Part shown: piece by piece, positions 11,301 to 26,300 of the stretch
Position numbering within the stretch: position 1 is the first letter of the stretch
Layout of the letters: every line of letters begins with the position of its first letter
Assembly (NCBI GenBank): GCA_032622095.1
Contig: CP136068.1
Coordinates: 51,084,443 to 51,148,442 of the forward strand
DNA: 64,000 bases
Direction: 5' to 3'
DNA from: Siphonodentalium dalli
Lineage: Eukaryota; Mollusca; Scaphopoda; Gadilida; Siphonodentaliidae
Translations under genes and position numbers: made by a program
Notes under the pieces: model-generated
Databases searched by the model: none
Told to the model about the DNA's origin: nothing
Seen by the model: only the letters and a program-made list of their open reading frames with translations

Positions 11301-14300
11301 AAATTTCAGCTGACATATTTAGATATAACAAATTAACAATGCATGTTCGTTAATAACACACAATCTACCCACAACAATACATAAATTTGCGGATGCATGA
11401 GCCCAGGGCCAGAAAAATACGAAAAAGCGAACATTTCGCCGCCTCGATAAAATTTCTAAAAATTATGACGACTTGACACGCCAAATACAACAATTCACAT
11501 GCCTGTCATGCGAAAGGCGTGTTACGTATGTGTTGGGCATACCAATTCCTACATAACTGTTTCAAGGTGTATCAACGAAATATGTCGTTGATTGCTGCTT
11601 GGAGACAATATATACACTTACCGTTTATCTTCTTTAGTGGGCGCCGCCATCTTGGAATGTCCGAACCTAAACGGGTATCCGACAGTGAATATAGTATCCC
11701 GAGCTTTATAATAAACATGTACTCAGACGGTTACAGAGTCAGAAAGGAAGTATGAGTGTGAGCTCTGGTAGAGATTGAGCCATATATATAGCCCACCTAT
11801 TATATATAGCCCACCTATTATATATAGCCCACCTATTATATATATACCCCACCTATTATATATAGCCCACCTATTATATATAGCCCACCTATTATATATA
11901 GCCCACCTATATATATAGCCCCCCTATTATATATAGCCCACCTATTATATATAGCCCACCTATTATATGTAGCCCACCTATTATATATAGCCCACCTATT
12001 ATATATAGCCCGCCTATTATATATAGCCCGCCTATTATATATAGCCCGCCTATTATATATAGCCCGCCTATTATATATAGCTCGCCTATTTTATATATAT
12101 TGCCCACCTATTATATATATAGCCCACCTATTATATATAGCCCACCTATTATATACAGCCCACCTATTATATATATAGCCCACCTATTATATACAGCCCA
12201 CCTATTATATACAGCCCACCTATTATATATAGCCCACCTATTATATACAGCCCACCTATTATATGTAGCCCACCTATTATATGTAGCCCGCATATTATAT
12301 ATAACCCGCCTATTATATATAGCCCGCCTGTTATATATAGCCCGCATATTATATATAGCCCACCTATTATATATATAGCCCACCTATTATATATAGCCCA
12401 CCTATTATATACAGCCCACCTATTATATACAGCCCACCTATTATATATAGCCCACCTATTATATATAGCCCACCTATTATATATAGCCCACCTATTATAT
12501 ATAGCCCACCTATTATATATAGCCTATTATATATAGCCCGCCTATTATATATAGCCCGCCTATTATATATATAGCCCACCTGTTATATATATAGCCCACC
12601 TATTATATATAGCCCACCTATTATATATAGCCCGCCTATTATATATAGCCCGCCTATTATATATAGCCCGCCTATTATATATAGCCCGCCTATTATATAT
12701 AGCCCAACTATTATACATAGCCCACCTATTATACATAGCCCACCTATTATACATAGCCCACCTGTTATACATAGCCCACCTGTTATACATAGCCCACCTG
12801 TTATAAATAGCCCACCTGTTATACATATAGCCCACCTGTTATATATATAGCCCACCTGTTATATATATAGCCCACCTGTTATATATATAGCCCACCTGTT
12901 ATATATATAGCCCACCTGTTATATATATATAGCCCACCTATTATATATAGCCCACCTATTATATATATAGCCCACCTATTATACATAGCCCACCTATTAT
13001 ATATATAGCCCACCTATTATATATATAGCCCACCTATTATATACAGCCCACCTATTATATACAGCCCACCTATTATATACAGCCCACCTATTATATAAAT
13101 GAAACTGTGATATATGGCAATATATTAGACATCTTTCGCATAATGAACGACGAGATAATTATTATGAATAGCTATTTGTGGTCGTAATTTTTTCCGACGG
13201 TCGAGAAACCTTTTCGCAGAATTGACAACGAGTTGTGAGACAATCGTGCTTGCCACTCGCAGTAATTTTATGTTGTCATCAGGTCATAGCTTAGCGCTTT
13301 GTGTTTGGCAAGATTCTCGCGTTTCACGACGACGAACGATTTTATTACCACAATATTAGGTAATAATTAAGGCCACATGGCGATCACAAATTAAAGACAT
13401 ATAATCTCATAATCATCTTCAGCACTGAGGAGCTAAGAAACGATCGCGAACTTATTACTATATGGTATATTTTGAGTTTTGTTGAAAATCCGAAACCGTA
13501 ATCGTAACAACGAATAGGGGAAAACGACAACGAATAGAAAGAACACAAATTCTAGTGACGTACGTAGTACCCTATTCGTAAGAAATAGCTGTCTTCGTTC
13601 ATTGTGCGAAAGGTGTCTAATTATCTAAGTTATTTAGCCCCACGTTCAGTTGGAATTGAGTGTCATGGTAATTATGTGGTTGTGACAAGTTTGATATCTG
13701 CATTAAGAATTTAAAATCCGCCATGCTGTGGAGTTAGAGGTAAATGGGGTGTATCCGCCATACAGATGTGTATTTGTACCTGTGCTACACACGTGCATAT
13801 AAGTAACTATGAATTACATGTACACTAATAGTGGCCAGCGAACCTATCGAAAACACAACTGCCTGTCAAATTAAATTAATCATGGGATCAATACCATCTG
13901 AATCGTTTAATTGGCTCACTCGGTATCGGTAGGATGTTTTAATCCGCTCAAAGATCTTGGCTCGATATATAATGAAGCAATAACTGGTAGGGTGTGTTAC
14001 ATTGGTGTAGATTTGTATACGGATCTATGTGAAGTCACGTGTCGCAGATTACTGTGATCACAACATGATTACCGATAGTGAACGCGCGCTCATAAGTACT
14101 CCGATAATTGACGATTCACTATGAGTCTTGTCAGTTTAGGCTAGACAGAAATAATGAATCAACTATAATCAGACCAAAGCGATTTGATCTGTGCCGCGTC
14201 GGTGTCAGTTGAGTCTGAGAGAAGCATGATATGGTGGGCCCGGTCGTGGGCTGCTGCCACAGAAAAATAGCGCACCGGATGACTATTGTCTCGATGAAAT

Positions 14301-17300
14301 ACATGGGTTGAAATGACAAAGAAAGATTACGCACATTCGCCAAGCCCGGGTAACAATTAATCAAATCAGACTTGCCTGTCGCAATGCCTCGGTGTTGACT
14401 GTGAATTATAACGGACACGATTTTTGCTCACACGAACGAATACCGTTTTCTTTCTGTGTGCATTTCTATATCAACCCGTTCACACTAGTATGTGTGTAGA
14501 ACTGTATACAGATCTAAACGTACCTTAGACATGCTATGCTGTGTTGTTATGGTGCTATATTCTTACTATATATATCCTAAGGCTGAATGGGGTCATTGTC
14601 GCCACATTTTGGTGTGTTTGGGACCCAGCTTTTCGAAAAGGTGTTTTTGGGTACCTTTCGATGAATACTAATGTCAATGAAGCAAAGTTCTTAAAACAAA
14701 CCAAGAATCGTATTGGAAACAGTTAGCATTATATTTAGTCGTCTGTCACTATGTTATACATTTAATCGACTGCACGTGCTGAACCAAGAACTCATTCGCG
14801 GCCATAACTTATATTTCAGACAATTGAGACGACAGCAGCGCATTAGACTACATTTACATATCTTCATTTCATTCATCTTCGTATCTGTATTCCGCTTGCT
14901 GTGGGACGGTGTGATTTACTACGAGCGGATGGTTGAACCTGCCGAAGAGACAGCGATGTACCACAATACGGTAAGGGATATATAACGAATATGCAACCGC
15001 TAGTAGCGGATGGTTGAACATGCCGAAGAGACAGCGATGTACCACACTACGGTAAGGGATATATAACGAATATGCAACCGCTAGTAGCGGATGGTTGAAC
15101 ATGCCGAAGAGACAGCGATGTACCACACTACGGTAAGGGATATATAACGAATATGCAACCGCTAGTAGCGGATGGTTGAACATGCCGAAGAGACAGCGAT
15201 GTACCACACTACGGTAAGGGATATATAACGAATATGCAACCGCTAGTAGCGGATGGTTGAACATGCCGAAGAGACAGCGATGTACCACACTATACGGTAA
15301 GGGATATGTAACGATGATTTAACCGCCATAGCGGATGGTTGAACTGTCGAAGAGACAGCGATGTACCACACTACGGTAAGGGATATATAACGAATATGCA
15401 ACCGCCGATAGCGGATGGTTGAACATGCCGAAGAGACAGCGATGTACCACACTATACGGTAAGGGATATGTAACGATGATTTAACTGCCGATAGCGGATG
15501 GTTGAACTGTCGAAGAGATATCGATGTACCACACTACGGTAAGGGATATATAACGAATATGCAACCGCTAGTAGCGGATGGTTGAACATGCCGAAGAGAC
15601 AGCGATGTACCACACTATACGGTAAGGGATATGTAACGATGATTGAACCGCCGATATCGGATGGTTGAACTGTCGAAGAGATAGCGATGTACCACACTAC
15701 GGTAAGGGATATATAACGAATATGCAACCGCTAGTAGCGGATGGTTGAACATGCCGAAGAGACAGCGATGTACCACACTATACGGTAAGGGATATGTAAC
15801 GATGATTGAACCGCCGATAGCGGATGGTTGAACTGTCGAAGAGATAGCGATGTACCACACTACGGTAAGGGATATATAACGAATATGCAACCGCTAGTAG
15901 CGGATGGTTGAACATGCCGAAGAGACAGCGATGTACCACACTATACGGTAAGGGATATGTAACGATGATTGAACCGCCGATAGCGGATGGTTGAACTGTC
16001 GAAGAGATAGCGATGTACCACAGTACGGTAAGGGATATATAACGAATATGCAACCGCTAGTAGCGGATGGTTGAACATGCCGAAGAGACAGCGATGTACC
16101 ACACTATACGGTAAGGGATATGTAACGATGATTTAACCGCCGATAGCGGATGGTTGAACTGTCGAAGAGATAGCGATGTACCACAGTACGGTAAGGGATA
16201 TATAACGAATATGCAACCGCTAGTAGCGGATGGTTGAACATGCCGAAGAGACAGCGATGTACCACACTACGGTAAGGGATATATAACGAATATGCAACCG
16301 CTAGTAGCGGATGGTTGAACATGCCGAAGAGACAGCGATGTACCACACTATACGGTAAGGGATATGTAACGATGATTTAACCGCCGATAGCGGATGGTTG
16401 AACTGTCGAAGAGATAGCGATGTACCACAGTACGGTAAGGGATATATAACGAATATGCAACCGCTAGTAGCGGATGGTTGAACATGCCGAAGAGACAGCG
16501 ATGTACCACACTATACGGTAAGGGATATGTAACGATGATTTAACCGCCGATAGCGGATGGTTGAACTGTCGAAGAGATAGCGATGTACCACAGTACGGTA
16601 AGGGATATATAACGAATATGCAACCGCTAGTAGCGGATGGTTGAACATGCCGAAGAGACAGCGATGTACCACACTATACGGTAAGGGATATGTAACGATG
16701 ATTTAACCGCCGATAGCGGATGGTTGAACTGTCGAAGAGATAGCGATGTACCACAGTACGGTAAGGGATATATAACGAATATGCAACCGCTAGTAGCGGA
16801 TGGTTGAACATGCCGAAGAGACAGCGATGTACCACACTATACGGTAAGGGATATGTAACGATGATTTAACCGCCGATAGCGGATGGTTGAACTGTCGAAG
16901 AGATAGCGATGTACCACAGTACGGTAAGGGATATATAACGAATATGCAACCGCTAGTAGCGGATGGTTGAACATGCCGAAGAGACAGCGATGTACCACAC
17001 TATACGGTAAGGGATATGTAACGATGATTTAACCGCCGATAGCGGATGGTTGAACTGTCGAAGAGATAGCGATGTACCACAGTACGGTAAGGGATATATA
17101 ACGAATATGCAACCGCTAGTAGCGGATGGTTGAACATGCCGAAGAGACAGCGATGTACCACACTATACGGTAAGGGATATGTAACGATGATTTAACCGCC
17201 GATAGCGGATGGTTGAACTGTCGAAGAGATAGCGATGTACCACAGTACGGTAAGGGATATATAACGAATATGCAACCGCTAGTAGCGGATGGTTGAACAT

Positions 17301-20300
17301 GCCGAAGAGACAGCGATGTACCACACTATACGGTAAGGGATATGTAACGATGATTTAACTGCCGATAGCGGATGGTTGAACTGTCGAAGAGATATCGATG
17401 TACCACAGTACGGTAAAGGATATATAACGAATATGCAACCGCTAGTAGCGGATGGTTGAACATGCCGAAGATACAGCGATGTACCACACTATACGGTAAG
17501 GGATATGTAACGATGATTTAACCGCCGATAGCGGATGGTTGAACTGTCGAAGAGATAGCGATGTACCACAGTACGGTAAGGGATATATAACGAATATGCA
17601 ACCGCTAGTAGCGGATGGTTGAACATGCCGAAGAGACAGCGATGTACCACACTATACGGTAAGGGATATGTAACGATGATTTAACTGCCGATAGCGGATG
17701 GTTGAACTGTCGAAGAGATATCGATGTACCACAGTACGGTAAAGGATATATAACGAATATGCAACCGCTAGTAGCGGATGGTTGAACATGCCGAAGAGAC
17801 AGCGATGTACCACACTATACGGTAAGGGATATGTAACGATGATTTAACCGCCGATAGCGGATGGTTGAACTGTCGAAGAGATAGCGATGTACCACAGTAC
17901 GGTAAGGGATATATAACGAATATGCAACCGCTAGTAGCGGATGGTTGAACATGCCGAAGAGACAGCGATGTACCACACTATACGGTAAGGGATATGTAAC
18001 GATGATTTAACCGCCGATAGCGGATGGTTGAACTGTCGAAGAGATAGCGATGTACCACAGTACGGTAAGGGATATATAACGAATATGCAACCGCTAGTAG
18101 CGGATGGTTGAACATGCCGAAGAGACAGCGATGTACCACACTATACGGTAAGGGATATGTAACGATGATTTAACCGCCGATAGCGGATGGTTGAACTGTC
18201 GAAGAGATAGCGATGTACCACAGTACGGTAAGGGATATATAACGAATATGCAACCGCTAGTAGCGGATGGTTGAACATGCCGAAGAGACAGCGATGTACC
18301 ACACTATACGGTAAGGGATATGTAACGATGATTTAACCGCCGATAGCGGATGGTTGAACTGTCGAAGAGATAGCGATGTACCACAGTACGGTAAGGGATA
18401 TATAACGAATATGCAACCGCTAGTAGCGGATGGTTGAACATGCCGAAGAGACAGCGATGTACCACACTATACGGTAAGGGATATGTAACGATGATTTAAC
18501 CGCCGATAGCGGATGGTTGAACTGTCGAAGAGATAGCGATGTACCACAGTACGGTAAGGGATATATAACGAATATGCAACCGCTAGTAGCGGATGGTTGA
18601 ACATGCCGAAGAGACAGCGATGTACCACACTATACGGTAAGGGATATGTAACGATGATTTAACCGCCGATAGCGGATGGTTGAACTGTCGAAGAGATAGC
18701 GATGTACCACAGTACGGTAAGGGATATATAACGAATATGCAACCGCTAGTAGCGGATGGTTGAACATGCCGAAGAGACAGCGATGTACCACACTATACGG
18801 TAAGGGATATGTAACGATGATTTAACTGCCGATAGCGGATGGTTGAACTGTCGAAGAGATATCGATGTACCACAGTACGGTAAAGGATATATAACGAATA
18901 TGCAACCGCTAGTAGCGGATGGTTGAACATGCCGAAGAGACAGCGATGTACCACACTATACGGTAAGGGATATGTAACGATGATTTAACCGCCGATAGCG
19001 GATGGTTGAACTGTCGAAGAGATAGCGATGTACCACAGTACGGTAAGGGATATATAACGAATATGCAACCGCTAGTAGCGGATGGTTGAACATGCCGAAG
19101 AGACAGCGATGTACCACACTATACGGTAAGGGATATGTAACGATGATTTAACCGCCGATAGCGGATGGTTGAACTGTCGAAGAGATAGCGATGTACCACA
19201 GTACGGTAAGGGATATATAACGAATATGCAACCGCTAGTAGCGGATGGTTGAACATGCCGAAGAGACAGCGATGTACCACACTATACGGTAAGGGATATG
19301 TAACGATGATTTAACCGCCGATAGCGGATGGTTGAACTGTCGAAGAGATAGCGATGTACCACAGTACGGTAAGGGATATATAACGAATATGCAACCGCTA
19401 GTAGCGGATGGTTGAACATGCCGAAGAGACAGCGATGTACCACACTATACGGTAAGGGATATGTAACGATGATTTAACCGCCGATAGCGGATGGTTGAAC
19501 TGTCGAAGAGATAGCGATGTACCACAGTACGGTAAGGGATATATAACGAATATGCAACCGCTAGTAGCGGATGGTTGAACATGCCGAAGAGACAGCGATG
19601 TACCACACTATACGGTAAGGGATATGTAACGATGATTTAACCGCCGATAGCGGATGGTTGAACTGTCGAAGAGATAGCGATGTACCACAGTACGGTAAGG
19701 GATATATAACGAATATGCAACCGCTAGTAGCGGATGGTTGAACATGCCGAAGAGACAGCGATGTACCACACTATACGGTAAGGGATATGTAACGATGATT
19801 TAACCGCCGATAGCGGATGGTTGAACTGTCGAAGAGATAGCGATGTACCACAGTACGGTAAGGGATATATAACGAATATGCAACCGCTAGTAGCGGATGG
19901 TTGAACATGCCGAAGAGACAGCGATGTACCACACTATACGGTAAGGGATATGTAACGATGATTTAACTGCCGATAGCGGATGGTTGAACTGTCGAAGAGA
20001 TATCGATGTACCACAGTACGGTAAAGGATATATAACGAATATGCAACCGCTAGTAGCGGATGGTTGAACATGCCGAAGAGACAGCGATGTACCACACTAT
20101 ACGGTAAGGGATATGTAACGATGATTTAACCGCCGATAGCGGATGGTTGAACTGTCGAAGAGATAGCGATGTACCACAGTACGGTAAGGGATATATAACG
20201 AATATGCAACCGCTAGTAGCGGATGGTTGAACATGCCGAAGAGACAGCGATGTACCACACTATACGGTAAGGGATATGTAACGATGATTTAACTGCCGAT

Positions 20301-23300
20301 AGCGGATGGTTGAACTGTCGAAGAGATATCGATGTACCACAGTACGGTAAAGGATATATAACGAATATGCAACCGCTAGTAGCGGATGGTTGAACATGCC
20401 GAAGAGACAGCGATGTACCACACTATACGGTAAGGGATATGTAACGATGATTTAACCGCCGATAGCGGATGGTTGAACTGTCGAAGAGATAGCGATGTAC
20501 CACAGTACGGTAAGGGATATATAACGAATATGCAACCGCTAGTAGCGGATGGTTGAACATGCCGAAGAGACAGCGATGTACCACACTATACGGTAAGGGA
20601 TATGTAACGATGATTTAACTGCCGATAGCGGATGGTTGAACTGTCGAAGAGATATCGATGTACCACAGTACGGTAAAGGATATATAACGAATATGCAACC
20701 GCTAGTAGCGGATGGTTGAACATGCCGAAGAGACAGCGATGTACCACACTATACGGTAAGGGATATGTAACGATGATTTAACCGCCGATAGCGGATGGTT
20801 GAACTGTCGAAGAGATAGCGATGTACCACAGTACGGTAAGGGTATACAGAGGAGTTCAACCGATACGAGCCGATGGTTGAACCTGTCGAAGAGACAGCGA
20901 TGTACTAGAAAACGGTAAGGGGGATAGCAAGGAATTTAACCACTACGAACCGATGGTTGAACCTGTCGAAGAGACAACGATGTTCCACAACACGATAAGG
21001 GATATAGGGAGGAGTTTAACCGCTACGAGCCGATGGTTGAACCTGTGGAAGAGAGAGCGATGTATCACAATACGGTAAGGGATATATAACGAGAATTTAA
21101 CCACCGATAGCGGATGGTTGAACCTGTGGAAGATACAGCGATGTACCATAATACGGTAAGTGGTATACCGAGAAGTTTAACCGCTACCAGCCGATAGTTG
21201 AACCTGTGGATGAGACAGCGATGTCTCACAATACGGTAAGGGGTATGTAGGAGTTTAACAGCTACGAAAGGATGGTTGAACCTGTGGAAGAGATAGCGAT
21301 GTACCACAATACGCTAATGGATATAGGGAGGAGTTTAACCGGCAAGACCCGATGGTTGAACATACCACAATGTGGTAAGGGATATAACGAGGAGTGTAAC
21401 CGCTACAAGCCGATTGTTGAACCTGTCGAAGACCCACGATGTACCACAATACGCGTATCTAGTCTCATGGATCACTTCTTAATTCTTTAAATCTAATTTA
21501 ACATCATTTTGCTATATACTGTTGAAAAAAATGTTGAAAACCAAATACGACATAATCTAGACCTATAAAATATCAAAGATTATAATTTTGTTATTGAAAA
21601 ATTAAAAACAATAATTATTGGTGCCCCTTTAAAATGTTGAACGGATGAAAAATAAATGCGTAGAAACTTCACTATCAAACAAAAGATAGCATCTTTAATA
21701 TAGCACGTCTCATCCCTTGCTTGTTTTTGTAGACTATAATCTAAATAAAAGTAAATTATAGACTTCATAAAATTTAACTTGGAACCGTGCATACATCTTT
21801 AACCGTTTTATGCACCACTTCACAGCTGATTTTTGTTCAGATTCTTTACCATGTACTTGCATTAAGTGTCATTTAGTCACAAATCGTAGAGATGATAATG
21901 GACATCGGTCCCAAGAGTCCCAGCCATCGCATTGAGTGGCCTAGCCATATGCCATGCATGTCCTCGTTCAATGAAATATTAACATGACATTGTCGGAGGA
22001 CAGACGGGTGAGGCCTCAGCACCATGCACATATGGATGTGTTTCTTACCACCTGTAAGTGATTCCAGTGTTTCTTACCACCTGTGATAAGTGATTCCAGT
22101 GTTTCTTACCACCTGTGATAAGTGATTCCAGTGTTTCTTACCACATGTAAGTGATTCCAGTGTTTCTTACCACCTGTAAGTGATTCCAGTGTTTCTTACC
22201 ACCTGTAAGTGATTCCAATGTTTCTTACCACCTGTAAGTGATTCCAGTGTTTCTTACCACCTGTAAGTGATTCCAGTGTTTCTTACCACCTGTAAGTGAT
22301 TCCAGTGTTTCTTACCACCTGTAAGTGATTCCAGTGTTTCTTACCACCTGTAAGTGATTCCAGTGTTTCTTACCACCTGTAAGTGATTCCAGTGTTTCTT
22401 ACCACCTGTAAGTGATTCCAGTGTTTCTCACCACCTGTACTTCTAATCAAGTATTGAAGATATTGATTTGGAAGAACCAGTTTATATATATAGTAGATTG
22501 GTGGTGTAATTGGAGAAAGCTGAAGTTTGACACGCCATCCACCTGCACGAGGGTGTTACACCCCACCCACCCCCTTCTTGTACGCGGGATTCAGGTGATT
22601 TTTAAGTGGTTTTCATGTTTCATAACCCTCTGTTAACTGGTATCTATATAGTATATGCCCATTTTAACAGGTAATCAGGATACAACATGGATGTACGCAG
22701 CTTTTAGATCATCAAATTGTTCACATTTCGATTATTTCTAAGCCAAAATCACACATTTTAATGTCGTTCATTTTCATACATCATGATGTGTTGAAAGAAT
22801 GTACATTACTTCAGCAACTGTGAGAAGATTATCATATTAGTGTGAAATCACCATTACTTGTATTCTATACTTTCTTAGATGCACGCCTGCGGGATCCACC
22901 CCTCTCTGTTAACTTGTTTTCTGGATTTATGAGGGTAGGGTGTTATGCACTAGCACGTAATATCTTCAGTTACGTCCTTACAACTGACCGTAACGGTTGT
23001 TCGTGATTGTTGGAAACCAAAAGCAAATACGATGCATGTGCCTAGAACATGCAAAATAGAACAATTACGTTGGCGTATTCAGATAAGTGATACGGGGACG
23101 TAAGATTCTGAACATCGGTCCTCAGAATTCAAGCAATCGCACTGAGCGGCCGAGCAATGTTCATTGTCACCATTCAATACTAAAACAAAATAACTTGAGC
23201 TTGACACTCGCGTCGGACAGGATGGCGGGGATATAACGCTACCTTGGGGCCAGTGATAGTACATAATCTACATCAGACTGACACTAGTGGGGGACACAAG

Positions 23301-26300
23301 GCGGGGACAAAACGTCACCAGGGAGGCAGTGGCGACAAACAATCAATATCCGACTGACAAATTGTCACTCGCAATATTATCTGGAGTCATGTACGAAACT
23401 CAGTTATTTTCGGAATTAATTCTGTCGCATTTAATCTTCCGCTTGGCAGAAAGGTGAATAAATGACCTTCCACCTGCGAGGCCTTTCATTAACAATGATA
23501 TATTGCAGGCATTTGCTCTTCCGGTCGACCGAAATGTGAATAAACAGCCTTCCACCTGCAACTACAAGGGACTTTTATTAACCATGCTATACATGCAGTG
23601 AAGTGAGTGAATGAACTCTCACTAAATTCTAAAACTATACACGTGACTGGTCTATTGTCACCTGTAGTTGTGTGGTTGTTGTTTTTTTGTTTTTTTTTGT
23701 ATATGCATACAACAGGCAGAGATTCCCCATGTTGGTCTCCATTCAAACGTTTACCGATATGTTCAGATTAAAAATATAATCAACAAACAAAAGACTTCAT
23801 TAGCAATGAAAGTTTTAATCCCTGATGAACAAATGTTGAATTTTTAGTACCGGTATCGGTTAATTACGACGAAAATGATCATTTGATATAGCAGGGTCTA
23901 TCAACCATGCATACTTGTTACACATCGGATCAAAATCAATGGTAACCGATAACATACAATGTAATAACACTATAGATACATGGCCGGGTTAACTAGGCTT
24001 GTTAAACTTCAGATCTTAATCATTTGGGGTCCAACATCATAGTATGATAGCAGGACCATTTGTCCACGTATACATGTTAAATGTCTTAGTTAAATGAGTA
24101 GGATCCAGCATCAAAGAACTGTAAATATTACCAGTTGACCAAGCTTGTTAAATATCATAGTTCAGGGGGTGCAATTTTGGCATAAATCCAGCCAAAAATG
24201 GCAAGATATTTTCGACAAAGAATTGCTTTGGATCTATCTGGTGAAATTTTGAATTTCTTATGTAATCATCTTCATTGTATATAGAATCTGAGCAATTACC
24301 AAGAGGCGATTAAAAAACAATTGATTTTAATACATGTGAGAAGTTAAAAATATTTGTTGAGCTAGATTTTGAATTGCATAATATAGCAACATGCCCCCAT
24401 ATATTATAATGAAGGATAAAGCAGTCACAAATATGCCAGCCTAACGAAAGCAAATGTTGATATGCAGTGTGGTGCACTTACGCAGCGAACAATCAACTGG
24501 AATTAGGCCACCCACAGTGTTAAGAGATATGGTGGTCAGCGTTATAACTTGGTTATGAACCCATGACACAGAACTCATCTCAGCCCAATTTTTCATTGAT
24601 CAACAGGCATGACATGAACATTCTCAAATATAGAAAATGAGTTATGGGTAGTTGCCTTTCAAATTGAAAATAATCATAAAATTTTATTAATCAAGAAAAA
24701 TTAAGTCTCCTCTCATGAGCTTCTGATATGATATCATGGATATATGTTCTGCACTTTTGAAACAAAATATATTGTACAGAAGTTTTTGGTACCGGAGAAC
24801 AGTGAAATTTTAAATATTGTTATGCCATAAATGTAAAGTAAATGATAATATAATATCCAATGGGTCGTTGGATCTTAAAATCTGTGTCACAATAATCGCT
24901 TGTACCGAATTTCCCAAAGAAATTCCTGACTGATTTTACGAAAATCCATTTTTAAATACCATGAAATTTTGGCAAAACGTGCGTCTGACCATAAAGCCAA
25001 CAAGACCCAAAAACACAGTTAACAAAGCTTCTTCAGTACCAGGGTTACACCAACAGTGCCCAACAACATGGTAATATACATGTATAGGAAGGCAAGTTCA
25101 TATGGCTTGTCAAACAACATAGCTGAACCAACCGGACCCAGAACACCATGGCGTTGCTGACTAGGCCTGTTAAACATCAGATCTGAGTCATCGGGCATGA
25201 ATACCAGTTAATTTGGGGGGGGGGGTGAATCCTGAATACATGTTAAGAAATAATATACGATAAATGACATACAAATTGACACCGTCACGTTATGAGGCCG
25301 TTATGATACGTTATGATACGATTAATGATTCTTTATGATGGCATAGTGGTCGAATATGCACAAGAAGCTATCGGGGCCCAACACCATTGCGTGATAGCAG
25401 GACCAATTTACAATGCAGACAGGTTAAAAATCAGAGTTAAATCAATTAGTAATAATTATATTTATTTGTAATTAGAGTGACGTATGGCCCGTTGTGTAAT
25501 ATCACTCAACAACATCATGGCACATCAACAACATCAGGTGACCAAACTTTTAATCCAATACTATGAACAACATCATAGTACATCAACAAGATTTGGTGAG
25601 CACATTTTTAGTCCAATACCACTCAATAACATGGCACATTATGGTCCATATCAGGACCCAACATCATAATATTATCACAGAAGTGTCATCACATCACCAC
25701 ACAACATCATACACGTATCTACAGAGAACGCCCAGTTGGCCAGGCTTCGTATATAACGAAATTAGCTGAATCCAACTACATCGAGCCAGCATACACGTGT
25801 ACTCTCAATTATTATATACGTGATCACGTGTCAGAGAGTAATTTTGTTGGCCATTTCTCGACAAGCGAACTATCTCCCGGGCTAAAGTCTTCGAATAATT
25901 ACCCCCCCCCCTGCTGAAGTTACGATTGGGGCGAGGTGAGATATGTGGCAAGCGAACTATCGACCGCGCTATAGTCTTGGAACTATTTATTCACCTGCTG
26001 ACAACAGCATAGTAATATACATGGCGCGCGACGATAATGGTGTCGTATTATAAAACACCTATCTGCCTTGGTGGAATATCGAAAGCTATTTTCCTCGATT
26101 CTGTCTTCTGAACAGCAAGCAGATCCCAAAACAGTTTTTCGTAAACCAAAATGTGGCGACAATTACCCCTTCAGAAATACTATAGCGGGATTGTGGCCAG
26201 GCCTGATATCCATTACGGCTAATTTGATAGTTCGCATACCAAACGCACCATATTAATCATAAAGTTGTTATTAGCGAAATGCTTGGAAACGTCCAAACCG

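Noticed and set aside
14869-16346. Minus-strand frames reading MVHRCLFGMFNHPLLAVAYS repeats
   Set aside because: They are the antisense of the exon-tail array; the 81-bp period (27 codons) keeps them open until the 163-bp dimers shift frame.
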